Source: Limnephilus marmoratus (lineage: Eukaryota; Arthropoda; Insecta; Trichoptera; Limnephilidae). Taken from it: a stretch of 64,000 bases of DNA. The DNA is taken from assembly GCA_917880885.1 (NCBI GenBank), contig OU862927.1, positions 41,505,571 through 41,569,570 on the forward strand, written 5' to 3'. Made by a program: the position numbers and the translations under genes. Shown here in pieces: positions 10,138 through 20,806 of the stretch (positions within the stretch are counted from its first letter, which is position 1; every line of letters starts with the position of its first letter). The notes under the pieces are model-generated. The model was not told where the DNA came from and did not search any database. It saw nothing but the letters and a program-made list of their open reading frames with translations.

Positions 10138-10279
10138 CTCGGCATGAGCTCCATGTTCTCCGGCAACGCGGAACTCGGAGGTCTCCTGGCCAACCCTGTT
10201 CCACTGAAAGTCACCAAGGTAATCCAGAAGACTTTCATCGACGTGAATGAGAATGGAGTTACAGCCGCCGCTGCCACTG
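10138..10279 (+). CDS. Serpin, exon with reactive-loop hinge
   Basis: The acceptor is TTGCAATCAG, the donor ACTG/GTAAGT (phase 1 exit). It encodes LGMSSMFSGNAELGGLL, then KVTKVIQKTFIDVNENG and VTAAAAT. This is the classic serpin run into the reactive centre loop: helix and strand 5A ending V-N-E-N-G (P15 Gly), then the alanine-rich hinge AAAAT (P12-P8), which is typical of inhibitory serpins. The exon stops exactly after the hinge, so the protease-specificity residues are supplied by the next exon. Confidence 0.9.
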
Positions 10280-10988
10280 GTAAGTCTAACGAATGGGTCA
10301 TAACCCTCACATTCATTGGGTATTATTCTTTAATCTATATCTTTTTAACGAGGCTATTCACACATGTCAGACATACTTTAATATGATCTCATATTTTTGT
10401 AAATTTTATTTTTCAAAAACTCCACCATGATTTATATTTATTTATACCTCTTAGATCACATCATTGCATGTTCTAAGGTGCAAGCATACTAAGAAAAATA
10501 TCTGATAATCACGAAACGAGCCATGTATGGCACTGCACGGCAGCAAAATGGTACGGTATTGACAATTTGTTCAATGGTTGAAACTGACTTATAAACGGGC
10601 GCTATTAAAAAAATCATTTCTCTGTGTGTTTTATTCTGTATTATTTTTACAACAAAAAAAAAACACTATCTGGTAAGACGAAACAATTTACAAAAACTTA
10701 ATTTGACCAAAAACAAGTTAAGTATTACGAAAATAGAATCAGTTGGTGGCGATCAACAAAAAATAAGCCTCGGCATTCGAAAAATAAACGGGGACCTTTC
10801 AAATATCAAAAATATTGTGCTGATTGGATTATTTGAAATTGTGTGAAATATCCCATACTTAGTCTCACAGAACAGCGAGCGTCTGTCCCACATGCTAGTG
10901 GCGGCTCACAAATGGTGGGTGTAGCAACTCGACGTATTCGGGTACTAGTCGCACACACCATATCTAATGGGAATCCAGGCTCATTAGT
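10280..10988. other. Serpin intron, unassigned
   Basis: No gene or repeat partner was recognised. The copy of GGCTCATTAGT at 10978-10988 is the target duplication of the LINE insertion that follows. Confidence 0.4.
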
Positions 10989-11401
10989 CTTCTTCTTCTT
11001 CTTTCGTATGGTGGGGGGTCAGAGGGGGACATCTAGGTCTGCGAGCCAGTCTTGGGCCTCAGGCGTTGCCCTGTGGACCTCATCAATCCCGCCGGGGAAT
11101 GAATGGAGCGGGCATTCGTTGACCACATGTTCGGTGGTCTGTACCGCGCCGCATTCACACGTCGCCGACTCTTTAAGGCCCCATCTATGCATCACGTGGG
11201 CACAACGGCTATGGGAGCACCTTATCCTATTGATGGCAGTCCAGAGTTTGCGAGGCAATGAGAACCCAGGCTGTCTCTCAGTGGGGTCTTGCACGAGATG
11301 GGCGTTTTTGACGTTGGCTGATTGCCACTCAAGCTTCCACCTATCTTCTGGGGTGAGAGGTGTTCGAAGGAGTCTTTCTCCTTCCATCCAGAAGGGTTTT
11401 C
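10989..11401 (-). mobile_element. 5'-truncated LINE with an 11-bp target duplication
   Basis: GGCTCATTAGT occurs at 10978-10988 and again at 11402-11412, directly flanking this segment. The minus strand reads the end of a Jockey/R1-like polyprotein: PGFSLPRKLWTAINRIR, then CAHVMHRWGLKES, CECGAVQTTEHVVNECPLH and the final LADLDVPL, with the C..C...H....C zinc-type cluster of these elements. It ends in (GAA)n rather than poly(A). The insertion is short (413 bp) with an uninterrupted frame. Confidence 0.85.
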
Positions 11402-11534
11402 GGCTCATTAGTTTAATCCGATAAGGGACCATAAATGGGCAATGATAGCGGATGCATCCCTAGTTAGTTGGGTCACTCTGGTTCCACGTCTGACGACCAT
11501 CGGTGGATAAAACAACCATATAGTTAAATAACCC

Positions 11535-11950
11535 AATAACTGAAAGGAAAGATATACCAGACTATTGTAAGACCCGCAATAATGTATGGCTCCGAATGCT
11601 GGACTGTGTACAACTTCTACATTAGGCAACTTGAAACAGCACAAATGCGAATGCTTAGGTGGTCGGCAGGAGTATCACTAAAAGATAAGATCAAAAGTAC
11701 ACGCATTCGTGGTAGCCTGGGTATCACAGACATAAATAGTAAGCTGGAAGAACGACAGTTGAGATGGTATGGACACATAAGACGGAGACCATCAGACCAC
11801 ACAGTGAGGCAGGCAATGTCTACGGAGTTTCATCGACAGTCATCCAGAGGAAGACCAAAGAACTCCTGGATGACTCAATGTTCCAAAATTCTTCAGAGAA
11901 ACGGCCTGGATGAAGGCGATACCCAGAACAGAAGATATTACAACCTGGCA
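11535..11950 (+). pseudogene. RTE/R4-like LINE, C-terminal fragment
   Basis: Reads YQTIVRPAIMYGSECWTV, then MRMLRWSAGV, IRGSLGI, RQLRWYGHIRRRP and RGRPKNSWM, the invariable order at the C terminus of RTE-type reverse transcriptases. The catalytic core is absent. The last part runs into the hairpin at 11953-11983. Confidence 0.75.
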
Positions 11951-11952
11951 TT

Positions 11953-11983
11953 GAGGCGCATCACGCAGATCGTGATGCGCCTC
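11953..11983. repeat. Perfect 13-bp hairpin
   Basis: GAGGCGCATCACG, a 5-nt spacer, then its exact reverse complement. A further GGCGCATCACGATCTAC lies about 40 bp downstream. It could be the end of a small foldback element; no partner was found elsewhere in the window. Confidence 0.6.
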
Positions 11984-12469
11984 AGGCACATCACGAAGCG
12001 TTTTAGATCTTGAAGTTAGTAGGCGCATCACGATCTACCTGATTTTACGGATTTATTTTTTATTTTTATTTCTTATGTTACCTATTTCAGAAGAATTATT
12101 CCACGGGCTGCTAATTCTATTTTTCTTTTGTATAAAGTTAATGTGAGTACTTACATACTGCTTACTAACCCCGTATGCATGGACATTGGAGGGTCTAGAG
12201 TCGTTCAAATAAATGAAGCTTCGTTCAAAAAAAAAGTAGAGTCTTGACGTGTGGGGTGGGGGAGGAAACCATATATTTCCTTATAACGCCGTTGGGAAAG
12301 TGGTGGGGTCCAATGCCTGATTTTACGATCGGCCTACGACATATGCAATGAAATTTAATTGCATCCATAAAAAATATTCCAACTAACTGTAAATGTGAAA
12401 GCTTAGAATTAGTTACGGAATACGTGTAACTTGGTGTTACAGTAGATTGTTTTTTTTTTAAATATTTTA

Positions 12470-13290
12470 ACAATGAATGTTAAAAAAACAGGATACATGA
12501 TCTTAAGCTCAACCCGTAAAAATAATTCCTCCTCATGTACCCTTAAAAATTGAAAACAACGACCTGCAAATCCTGATCCAGGAAAAATATCTTGGGCTGT
12601 GCATTGGTCAGCATTTGACATTTAAACAACACATACAAGGTATTAAAGACAAAATCATTCCCTTAATTAGGGTATTTAGCCGGCTATCATATCTGTTGCC
12701 AAATAAATTAAAAATAGGTTTATATTATAGTCTCGTACACTCACATTTAAATTATTTGATTGAAATCTGGGGAAACGCATGTGAAACATACATAAATGAA
12801 TTACAGGTAATACAAAACAAGGTAATCAAAAAACTATTTAACTACAAGCCTAGAACAGCTACAAAAAAATTATATATGGAAACAAAACTATTAACATTAA
12901 AAAAACTATATGAATACAATACATGTCTCCTTATACACAAAATACAAAATAATCTCGTACCCACAAACACAGAATTCATTAAAACGTCCCAAGTACATAA
13001 ATACTTTACACGACAACGCGATAACATAAATTTAAACACCATCCACACTAACTATGGTAAACAATCCATTGGTTACGAAGGGGGCAACTTATATAATTGC
13101 CTCCCAAATGACATTAAAAACGAAAAGAAGTTGGGTAAATTAAAAAAATATATTAATATTTATTTTTGATAAACAAAATAGTGAAATAGAATAGCGCTGT
13201 ATTGAAATATTTATTTTATATTAATGTGTATAATTATTTCTAGTTAAATGACTGAAAATGTAATTTTCTTTTAACTGGAATAAAAAAAAA
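12470..13290 (+). pseudogene. LINE reverse transcriptase C-terminal fragment with 3' stem-loop
   Basis: Open from about 12470 with one frame change near 12550. It reads QEKYLGLCIGQHLTFKQH, SLVHSHLNYLIEIWGN, then NCLPNDIKNEKKLGKLKKY and a stop at 13169, a typical CR1-like end. In the 3' UTR TTCTAGTTAAA (13238-13248) pairs with TTTAACTGGAA (13270-13280) immediately before the A-rich tail. Confidence 0.7.
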
Positions 13291-14643
13291 ATAAAAAAAA
13301 ATGGGACAAACATATTAAAAAAAACCTGTTAAGAGGGCATTACCAGAGAAAGCCGGAAATACGTCATTTTCAAAAAAGTTTTTAGACGTATTGACTCTTT
13401 TCCACAAAAAATTATAAATGGATTTCGAAAGATTGTTCTTTTATCTAGTGAAGTTATGAAATAAATTTTTAGAATTTTTTTTAATTTTTAGTATAATAAG
13501 GTTATTCCATAGGTCGTTGGCAGATTTGTTAAATTTTCAAAAAAGTTTTTGTATTATACCACACCCATTTCAAATAATGTAATCATGCAGTAAAATAAAT
13601 CAATACATTATCTAGCAGAGTTATGTATTAGAATTTTAATTTTAGTTTCAATAAAATCATTAAAAAATATGTACGTACATGTGTTTCTTGACGAAAATTG
13701 GTCCATTTGTGTATTTATTTGCGCACTTACAAACTAATATATTTCAGATTTTTTTAACATTCTTATTAAATTTAGACATTATTGATTTGGATGAAGGTAT
13801 AAATTAAAGCTAATTTGGATTGAAATAAATTCGATATTGAGTTATAATTTAAAAAAGCTGGTACGGAGAATAATTAATCTTTCTCATTGTAACCGCCCTG
13901 CACGATCGGAAGACCAACTTTCGACGAAATGTGGATTTTCGTCAGCTGGCTGGTTAAAAGCGCTTAAATACTCTGGCAGTGAATTGCTGGCAGAATGTAC
14001 ACATTAATTTTTTTCCTATCAATTGAAACACTTAAAATAATTTATATGTCACTGGCAGAATCTATTATAAGATATATGGGGAAATACTACTATAACCAAT
14101 CTGAAACATGTCCAAGTTGTACAAAACAATTGTAAAATTATTAGTCGTCCCTAATATTTTCAAACAGAGACATAATACACCGTTGCTGTTTCAGAGTGCC
14201 AAAATTTTACCTAAGGCAATACTATAGCACAAAATTATAATTCAGCATATATTTACCTCTAAGGTTAAATATATGGTGAAAAATTGGCTATCGGAAAAAA
14301 AAATTATATCGATATTGATATCTATGAAAAAATGTTGAATCTGTAGATATAAGATGTAAATTTTAAATTTAAAAAATGTATATGTAACTAAAATATAAGC
14401 AACTGTTGACAAGCCAATTCAATTGGCTTAGCAGGACTTGTTTGTTGATTATCTGTATTATCTATTCTTTCAACACAAAAAAAAAAATTAAATAAAATAA
14501 AAATTAAAAGCCACTAAACGCCCGAGTAGCTGGCGATGAAATTGAATTCAATCAACAGATTAAACATGAACTTTCATCACATCGACTGCTGGTGGATTTG
14601 CAACTTTAAGATCATCAAGTAGGGAATGATTACAGGTAAAAGA
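13291..14643. other. Serpin intron, unassigned
   Basis: AT-rich with no coding frame or RNA gene recognised. It contains a 19-nt near-perfect palindrome at 14411-14429 (AAGCCAATT, C, AATTGGCTT). Confidence 0.4.
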
Positions 14644-15205
14644 GTCTACCCAATACACCGTTCCATATCATGACCGTACTATGAACGTATCAGCCACGAA
14701 ATAAACACGCTACGCCCTAATATGCCCACTAGAACGTGCTAACACCGTATAATACCCGTAAGTAGCCGGTTTAGTGACCGTATGACGCCCGTATACACCG
14801 GGATTAGTGTCCGTACCATCTCCGTTCAATAGGCGTACGGTGCACGTTCTATCGGTTGTAGTCATTTTGCCTGTGTTTTAAAATTGTCTGTCTACCCGCT
14901 GACGCACGTCTGATAGAACTGAACACAAATCACGAACTGACGGACTTGCAACGCGGTTAGAACGGGGATCATACGCGAATATTCCCCTTCTAACACGGTC
15001 GCCTGCCATGGATAGAGCGGACCGGCGCCTGCAAAATATTGTCATCGAGAATTCGTCGTCAGTCCGGTCATGGTATGCGACGGTGTTGGTCGGTGACGGG
15101 ACGGGCTAGTGGGCAGCGTTTCATACTGATCGATACAAAGATAATTTTTTTGCATGCGCCGCTACGGTTACGGTCATGGTATGGAACGGTGTAGTGGGCA
15201 GAGAC
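14644..15205. mobile_element. CpG-rich terminal-inverted-repeat element
   Basis: The left end GTCTACCCAATACACC followed by GTTCCATATCATGACCGTA matches the reverse complement of the right end at about 15167-15205 over ~37 bp with few differences. The interior is much richer in G+C and CpG than its surroundings (many ACCGT/ACGGT words). No transposase frame is seen. It ends ~90 bp before the last serpin exon. Confidence 0.65.
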
Positions 15206-15297
15206 CTTAAAGGGTCACTGGCGGAGATTGCAGTGGTGAGGCGGGGGAGATGAGGGTAACTTTTGATTTCGGGTTTGAAACATGTTTTTGTTTTCAG

Positions 15298-15422
15298 GAG
15301 TGATTTCTAAAGTTCTCTCGGCGCATATTAAGGTGTTCAATGCTGATCACCCATTCTACTACGCACTGGTCAATAGTGATGGACAAACCGTCTTCTCCGG
15401 ACATTTCACTGGTGGACATTAA
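15298..15422 (+). CDS. Serpin, last exon (reactive loop and C terminus)
   Basis: The acceptor is GTTTTCAG and entry is phase 1, completing a Gly codon begun at 10279. It encodes 41 residues after the hinge: VISKVLSAHIKVFNADHPF, then YYALVNSDGQTVFSG and GGH-stop. FNADHPF is the universal serpin C-terminal shutter motif. Counting from the P15 Gly places P1 near the V-L-S stretch (Leu most likely), which would suit chymotrypsin- or elastase-like targets; this is inference and could be one residue off. In lepidopteran serpin-1 genes the last exon starts at this same place and is alternatively spliced. A LINE tail begins 15 nt after the stop. Confidence 0.9.
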
Positions 15423-15436
15423 GCGTAAGGAGTTGA

Positions 15437-15571
15437 GTTTATTTATTTCTTTATTAAGACATTCACAGTACATTATAACACAAGTTATAAGATGTTAAAT
15501 TTTTACATGATTATGTACCTATTACGTAAGTCATAGGATGTCATTTGGTAGTTACGCCTGACATGTGCAAT
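15437..15571 (-). mobile_element. LINE 3' end (family of the 5.8-9.9 kb LINE)
   Basis: The plus strand TTTATTTATTTCTTTATTAAG...CACAGTACATTATAACAC...CCTATTACGTAAGTC is the reverse complement of the end of the LINE at 9440-9953. Only ~135 bp were inserted. It lies just beyond the serpin stop codon and so would be part of its 3' UTR. Confidence 0.7.
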
Positions 15572-15986
15572 AACGGGTTTTAAAACTTAATTAGTGAATG
15601 AACAAGTAATAATAATAATTAAAAAAAGAAAGTGAGGGGGGGGGGGGCATAGGGACACATTTAAAAATCAAGGTTATATTTATTCTCACTGAATTGTAAT
15701 TGACTGATTAAGGTTAATAATAATAACGTTATATTTATTTATATTGCGCTGTTTTGTAACATTTCACTGCAAGTGCGCAAACGCAAACGTATAATTGACC
15801 TGAGTATTGCCGAATCATACATAATTTTTTATGCTACACAATAATTTAACGAATAATACTGATAAAATGCACGTTATCAACATTTTATTTATTTATTTCC
15901 TCTTTTATAGGCCCATAGAGATTTAAATTGGGTAGGTGCAAGGGTTAGTAATTTATTTTTTAATTTTTTTTATTTTTATTTATTTA
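15572..15986. other. Unassigned, possible serpin 3' flank
   Basis: AT-rich with a G-run of 13 near 15637 and ATAATAATA microsatellites. No canonical AATAAA was noticed close to the serpin stop codon. Confidence 0.35.
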
Positions 15987-16320
15987 TTTTTTTTTTTTTA
16001 CATTCAGGGCTCCACACAGGAGGCCATGAGAAAAATATTTTCGTTCAGGGCCTATGTCATCTTTGGGGATGCTGTGTGGAGGGTTTTTTTTAAGGAAAGG
16101 AAGGAGAGAAGAGTTCTGGGAAGGAAAAGGGTTTAAAGGATGGGGAGGAATCTGGGGTTCAGTGTGTACTGGTCATCCGCCTCCAAGACCTTGACAAACT
16201 TCACCCCATGAACCCAGGCACCCCTGCTAAATCACCAAACGTAGCAAACCACTCGGCAGAGGTGTTGGTTATCCAATAAAGGTTCCCGGGGCGGCGGTAC
16301 CCATACCCGCTTCCCAAATT
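15987..16320 (-). mobile_element. SINE-like repeat, module 1
   Basis: Poly(T)-headed reverse copy of the 3039-3386 unit with a ~15-bp internal deletion near 16250 (ACTCGGCAGAGG). Slightly more diverged than the copy at 9546. Confidence 0.75.
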
Positions 16321-16874
16321 GAAAACGATAGTTTGCAAAAAAACACTTACATTACAGTGGTTTACAAAGGGATAAAATTAAACAAAATGATAAAATATCA
16401 ATAATAAACTGAAATTATCAGAAATAATATAATGACTAATGACTTAGAAAACTTGTTTAGGTATGTTTTAAACCTAGATATTGTTTCGTTATAAATATAG
16501 ATATCACCTATTTATTTATGTTTATTTGTTTCTAAACTTTGTTAACGAGGAATTGGCGAGTTTTACTTAATTTTATTGTGAATGTCGACTTCAAAATAGG
16601 CCCTTATGCCTAGAGAGTCGAATAAGTTCTCTTAAATTGACTACACTCAAGAGTTCGCAACGGTCAGGTTCCGAATTAACAATCCTTCGCCAATCCTTAA
16701 GTTATGTATTTTTAAGATATTAAAAAAAAGTTTTTAGTGGCCTTGAGAAGGGGCGTTTGTGTTATGATAGTTATATGGACACTGCCAAGTAGTATGTAAT
16801 CGTAAATAAATCGTAAATGATCCAATGGTCGGTTGATGATGGTGTGGTTGATGCTTGCGGACATAGCCAGCCTG
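16321..16874. other. Unassigned spacer
   Basis: No recognisable frame, repeat partner or RNA. The right part (about 16735-16874) reads on as non-H4 sequence after the histone pseudogene. Confidence 0.35.
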
Positions 16875-17070
16875 GCCGCCGAAGCCGACATGATGCGACC
16901 CTGGCGCTTCAGGGCGTGCACGACGTCCATGCTGGTGAACGTCTTCCTCTTGGCGTGCTCGGTGTACGTGACAGCATCCCTGATCATGTTCAGCACGCTG
17001 CAAGACACGCTTGACGCCTGCCCTGCGAGCCAGAAGGCGAATGTCTGGCTTCGTGATGTCCTGGATGTTC
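16875..17070 (-). pseudogene. Histone H4 pseudogene, C-terminal part
   Basis: The minus strand reads [21 protein letters not shown], then, after loss of about a dozen codons and a frame change, [20 protein letters not shown] and ALKRQGR. A one-base loss puts the final Y-G-F-G-G codons out of frame. Core H4 ([38 protein letters not shown]) is unmistakable. There is no promoter or histone 3' stem-loop. Loss of the N terminus, the deletion and two shifts make it dead; retro- or duplicate origin cannot be told apart. Confidence 0.85.
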
Positions 17071-17239
17071 AATTCAATTCAATTTACTCATTTTAAAGAC
17101 ATTGCAAGATAAAAATTTTAAAGCGTTTATGAAAAGAGAAAATATAGGTTTACCGTCTAAATTGTGCTTCAATGATGTTATACATATCGATATTCGAAGT
17201 GATTCTATTTAACAACAAGACCGCTCTGTTAACCAGAAA

Positions 17240-17520
17240 GTTCGTTCTTCAAGCCGGGAGATAAAACAGTCTACGCTGTCGTTGACGGAGATAACCATCG
17301 GGAACATAATAACTAATGCTCTCCATGATAGCCGAGTTTTCGAACCATCCACGAATCAGTCTAAAGGAATGTGTTACGATGAGCACATCCCTTCTGACCC
17401 GTAGATAGTTCATACCGAGCATGACCAAGAGAAAACCGGGAGGGTAGAGCCACGGGTAGTAGCCATACTCTCTCGGGTAGAGAAATCCAAGAAATTTCTT
17501 CTGAAACTTCTCCAACATGA
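17240..17520 (-). pseudogene. Jockey-like reverse transcriptase fragment
   Basis: An 89-codon frame reading QKKFLGFLYPREYGYYPWLYP, then LGMNYLRVRRDV and YYVPDGYLRQRQRRLFYLPA, the standard C-terminal region of insect Jockey elements. Both ends are cut. Confidence 0.75.
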
Positions 17521-17730
17521 GGAATACTTCACTTATGTTATGTTATCGCGGAGCACCTTCCTACAACGCTTGCAACCGGTTTTGTAGAAAATTTTTAAAA
17601 AGGCATTAAAAAAGTCACAGAAGACCAAAATTTCATTAGCTTTTTTTACTCCTAATAATATCTGGAATCATTTGTTAAAGTATGTCAAGTATGTTCGTTA
17701 ACACTCTGTATGTTCGTTTATCTTTTCCAG

Positions 17731-17893
17731 GACGAACTTTAGCACTAATATTTCCAAACCAGATTCCACACGACTCGGAGCTGATCATCCAGAAACTGGA
17801 AATTGGACATCCTTTCCACGGCAAGAATTATTATAACTTTTCATTATTCTTTACCTGCATTTCAACTAAAATGAAAATACATTTAGTAAACTA
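17731..17893 (+). other. Exon-like open stretch with acceptor and polyadenylation signal
   Basis: A pyrimidine tract with TTTTCCAG precedes ~54 open codons (phase 1: TLALIFPNQIPHDSELI, LEIGHPFHGKNYYN), a stop and AATAAA overlapping the stop (17892-17897). A second frame is also open for ~35 codons. The layout is that of a terminal exon, 2.3 kb after the last serpin exon, but neither frame carries the FNADHPF motif at the right spacing. It is not assigned to a gene. Confidence 0.25.
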
Positions 17894-18017
17894 AATAAAA
17901 ATTAAATAATTATGAAATTTATTTTTATAACTTGTTTTATTAGTATTGATTATTACAAAAAACTAAGCTGAGATGAATAATACGATGGTAATAATAATTA
18001 CCCTATTTATTTATTTT

Positions 18018-18479
18018 ATTGAGAAGTCTGAAAGTATGTTGCCTGTTGTATGCTGATGATGCGGTGCTGATTTCTGACACTATGGAAGATCTACAGTCTC
18101 TCATGTCTAGGATGAACGAAATATGCACGAAGAATGAGCTAATGATGAATGTAAGTAAGTCTAAGGTCATGGTGTTTGAAAGAGACAGTACGAAAACAGT
18201 ATACAATATAGCTGTGAATGAAGAATACTTGGAGCAGGTGGATGAGTTTGTGTATCTGGGTAGTACGTTTACGAGAGATGGGAAGACTGATAGGGATTTT
18301 GAAAGAAGGGTTAATGCCGGTAAACTCCATAAATGGAGAACTGTATGCCGTTGGCGCTAATAAAAAAATGTCAAAATAAGCGAAGCTACCAGTCCACAAT
18401 GGAGTCCTGGTACCTACCCTGATGTATGGCATTGAGGCATGGAAATGACAGAGGAAGGATGAAAGTAAACTGAATGCTG
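18018..18479 (+). pseudogene. RTE-like LINE, reverse transcriptase part (left of an insertion)
   Basis: Reads LLYADDAVLISDTMEDLQ, then NVSKSKVMVFERD, EYLEQVDEFVYLGSTFTRDGK and RRVNAGKL, followed by a decayed GIEAW stretch. YADD is the catalytic motif. The element continues in frame after the insertion at 18480-18981, resuming at 18990. Confidence 0.8.
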
Positions 18480-18981
18480 AATAAACCTCTGGTCTGGAGC
18501 TCCAAAATACCTGAAAAATACCCTCGACTCTGTGCAGAAACGGGCGGTCCGTTTGATAGATTCTCCCATCTTAACAGACGGATTGCAATCTTTAGAGCAC
18601 AGGTGGGAATGCTATCCTTGTTCTACCGGTATTACAATGGAAGATGCTCCGAGGAACTAGCATCATTGATCCCTTTGGCACCGGTGCATAGTCGGGAAAC
18701 ACGCCAAACGCGTGCCCAACATTTGTACACAGTTGACATTTGTCACATGAGAACGTGTCGTTTCTTCGACTCGTTCTTGTGTTCAACAGCTCGGCTGTGG
18801 AATGATTTGCCGGCCTCTGTGTTTCCTCCTTCCTACAACATGGGTCTCTTCAAGACCAATGTTCATTCCTTCCTTTCCTCAAAAAGACCCTCCACACAGC
18901 ATCCTAGATGTCATAGACCCTGAGGGAAATTATTTTCCTCAGGGCCTCCTGTGTGGAGTTAATGTAAAAAAAAAAAAAAAA
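18480..18981 (+). mobile_element. LINE insertion with 8-bp target duplication
   Basis: GAATGCTG at 18472-18479 is repeated at 18982-18989; removing one copy restores the interrupted host frame. The element encodes the C terminus of a CR1/Jockey-type protein common in Lepidoptera: FYRYYNGRCSEELASLIP, TCRFFDSFLCSTARLWNDLP, SVFPPSYNMGLFKTNVHSF. It ends in the double-stem tail and poly(A) shared with the SINE-like repeats. A small frame break lies near 18600. Confidence 0.85.
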
Positions 18982-18989
18982 GAATGCTG

Positions 18990-19390
18990 TTGAAATGAGA
19001 TTCCTGAGGCGCATGTGTGGTAAAACCATGTATGATTATGTGAAAAATGTGGATATCCACAAAGAATGGAAGGCTGATGTAAGCATAATTAGTAAGATAA
19101 AGAAAGGGACCCTCAGGTGGTTTGGGCATGTAGAGCAAATTAACGAAGAAAGTAGTGTAAGACGAATATACGACGCGAATGTGAATGGTAGAAAAAGTCG
19201 GGGACGCCCGAGGAAGACACGGCATGATCAGGTAAATCAGATACTTGAGTCGGGCCATGTCAAAAGTCAGAATAATAGAAAAGTATGTATGAGACGATGT
19301 ATGAATGTGAGTGAGACATCAAGTTGTTTGGCGGACCGTCCACTCTGCCTACCCCTGCGAGGAAACGGCGTGATGGTTAGTTAGTTATTT
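18990..19390 (+). pseudogene. RTE-like LINE, C-terminal part (right of the insertion)
   Basis: Continues EMRFLRRMCGKTMYDYV, then KGTLRWFGHVEQI, GRKSRGRPRKT, and CMRRCMNVSE, ending ...PLRGNGVMVS-stop before a GTTAGTTAGTTA tail. This is the normal C-terminus of the RTE-type family. Confidence 0.8.
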
Positions 19391-19867
19391 TTTTACGCCC
19401 ACGGGCTTGTGCATATGTACACTTGCACAATGATAAGTAATGCGAGCTTATCATATTTTTTTTTCGATTTCATAAACGCGAAACCATAACTCATTATGTG
19501 TGCCATATCTATGCGACTGTGAATCAATTTTGTTGACTGCTAACGTAATCATGCAAAAGAATTTTTGTGAGTTTCTGCCCATATGCGTTTATGTAAGTAA
19601 CCTGGTTACGAAGCTTAACCTCTCACATTACCCCCTTCAGACTTTTGAGCTGGTCTCTCAGGAAAATTGGTCAAATATTTAGAAAATTACTAAACCTCTT
19701 CAGCATATTGTTAACTTAAGCTAATCTTGCAGATTCCCAAACTCTCTCAAATATGCCTTAATCATCCCCATTTTCAAATCAGGAGACTTAATCTTCCCTA
19801 AATAGTTGCAGGCCAATATTCCAATTGAGCTCAATCTCCAAAATCATTGAAAAAGTAGTGAAACTAA

Positions 19868-20543
19868 CACCCATATGCATAGTCGGTTCCTCGAGACCTC
19901 CTCCACTCGACCTTAGTCGAGGTCACCTCAAGGAAATCTTAAAAACTTCCTTGAAATCAGTATGCTCAGTTACGGCTTCACCCTCCAGTGAGGAACCTCC
20001 AGTAAGTAAAAAATAAAATAAGTAATAAAATAAATTGGTAATATAATAAGTAATAAAATCTCACTGCTATGAGAAGCTGCAACGGAGGCGGTATTGGGAG
20101 ACCTCGGTTATTGGCACTCTTTGTTAAATTCAAAAGTGGCAAGAGGACATTATTTATTATTACATCTTTTCTAAATCGAAATCTTCTTCGGAATTCCACA
20201 TTATCAAAATATTCTGCATCCCGTAAATACCGCTTTATAGGACGATATTGGTACAAATCTTCATAAAGGTAGTCGATAAAATCATGGAAATTATTCATTA
20301 TGCTAATAAAACTTGAAATAACCTCAGAAATAATGTGGAAAGCGCTGTTAACAAGCTTCGAGGAGACCTCCAGGTAAATCGCGACGTACCTTGAGTTTGA
20401 CAGTTCATTACTCGACTCGACTGAGGAATTTGCTCAAGTCGAGGATAGTTTTTTCAGTTCTGCATACCAAATTTATCCTTGAGGTTGAGTCGAGGTTGAG
20501 TCGAGTGGAGGAAATCTCGAGGAACCAACTATGCATACGGGTG
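19868..20543. mobile_element. PIF/Harbinger element with TAA target duplication
   Basis: The left end CACCCATATGCATAGTCGG and right end ..CTATGCATACGGGTG are inverted repeats extending ~40 bp (CTCGAG..CCTCCACTCGAC inside). Both sides carry TAA (19865-19867 and 20544-20546), the 3-bp duplication of this superfamily. Removing the element restores the interrupted LINE. It is an internal deletion derivative (676 bp) with only the start of the transposase left. Confidence 0.88.
19978..20298 (-). pseudogene. Harbinger transposase, N-terminal remnant
   Basis: Reads RRRFRFRKDVIINNVLLPLL, then NRGLPIPPPLQLLIAVRFY. These are the hallmark N-terminal motifs of Harbinger (HARBI1-like) transposases: F...FR..K, and the 'R...ipp..qll..LrfYA' block. 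The DDE catalytic domain is missing, so it cannot move itself. Confidence 0.8.
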
Positions 20544-20566
20544 TAAGACTCCTCAAGTTCTTTGAG

Positions 20567-20806
20567 TGTGAGAATGGTTTTGGTGGCACGCCTGCCTTTT
20601 CAAATATGCAAGAGCGAGACGGCAGAAATAGTGTATAAAAGGTGATGGATGTTCCTGCTCGCTCTCCTTACTTACAGACAGCTCTGATAGCTAGCACGTA
20701 GCTTATGGACTTATATTGTGCTAATAAATGTTCATTTCGCGCACGCGCGTATTATTTAAGATCTGCAAGATCACATATCACGCCTACACACAAAGTCTAA
20801 ATAACA
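20567..20806 (+). mobile_element. Solo LTR
   Basis: A 240-bp unit starting TGTGAGAATGG and ending AAATAACA, flanked by TTGAG (20662-20666 in numbering by tens, i.e. 20562-20566) and TTGAA (20807-20811). It has a promoter-like GTATAAAAGG and an AATAAA 3' of it, as an LTR should. It interrupts the decayed LINE where the 37.6 kb copy is continuous. Lack of any internal region points to LTR-LTR recombination. Confidence 0.65.
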
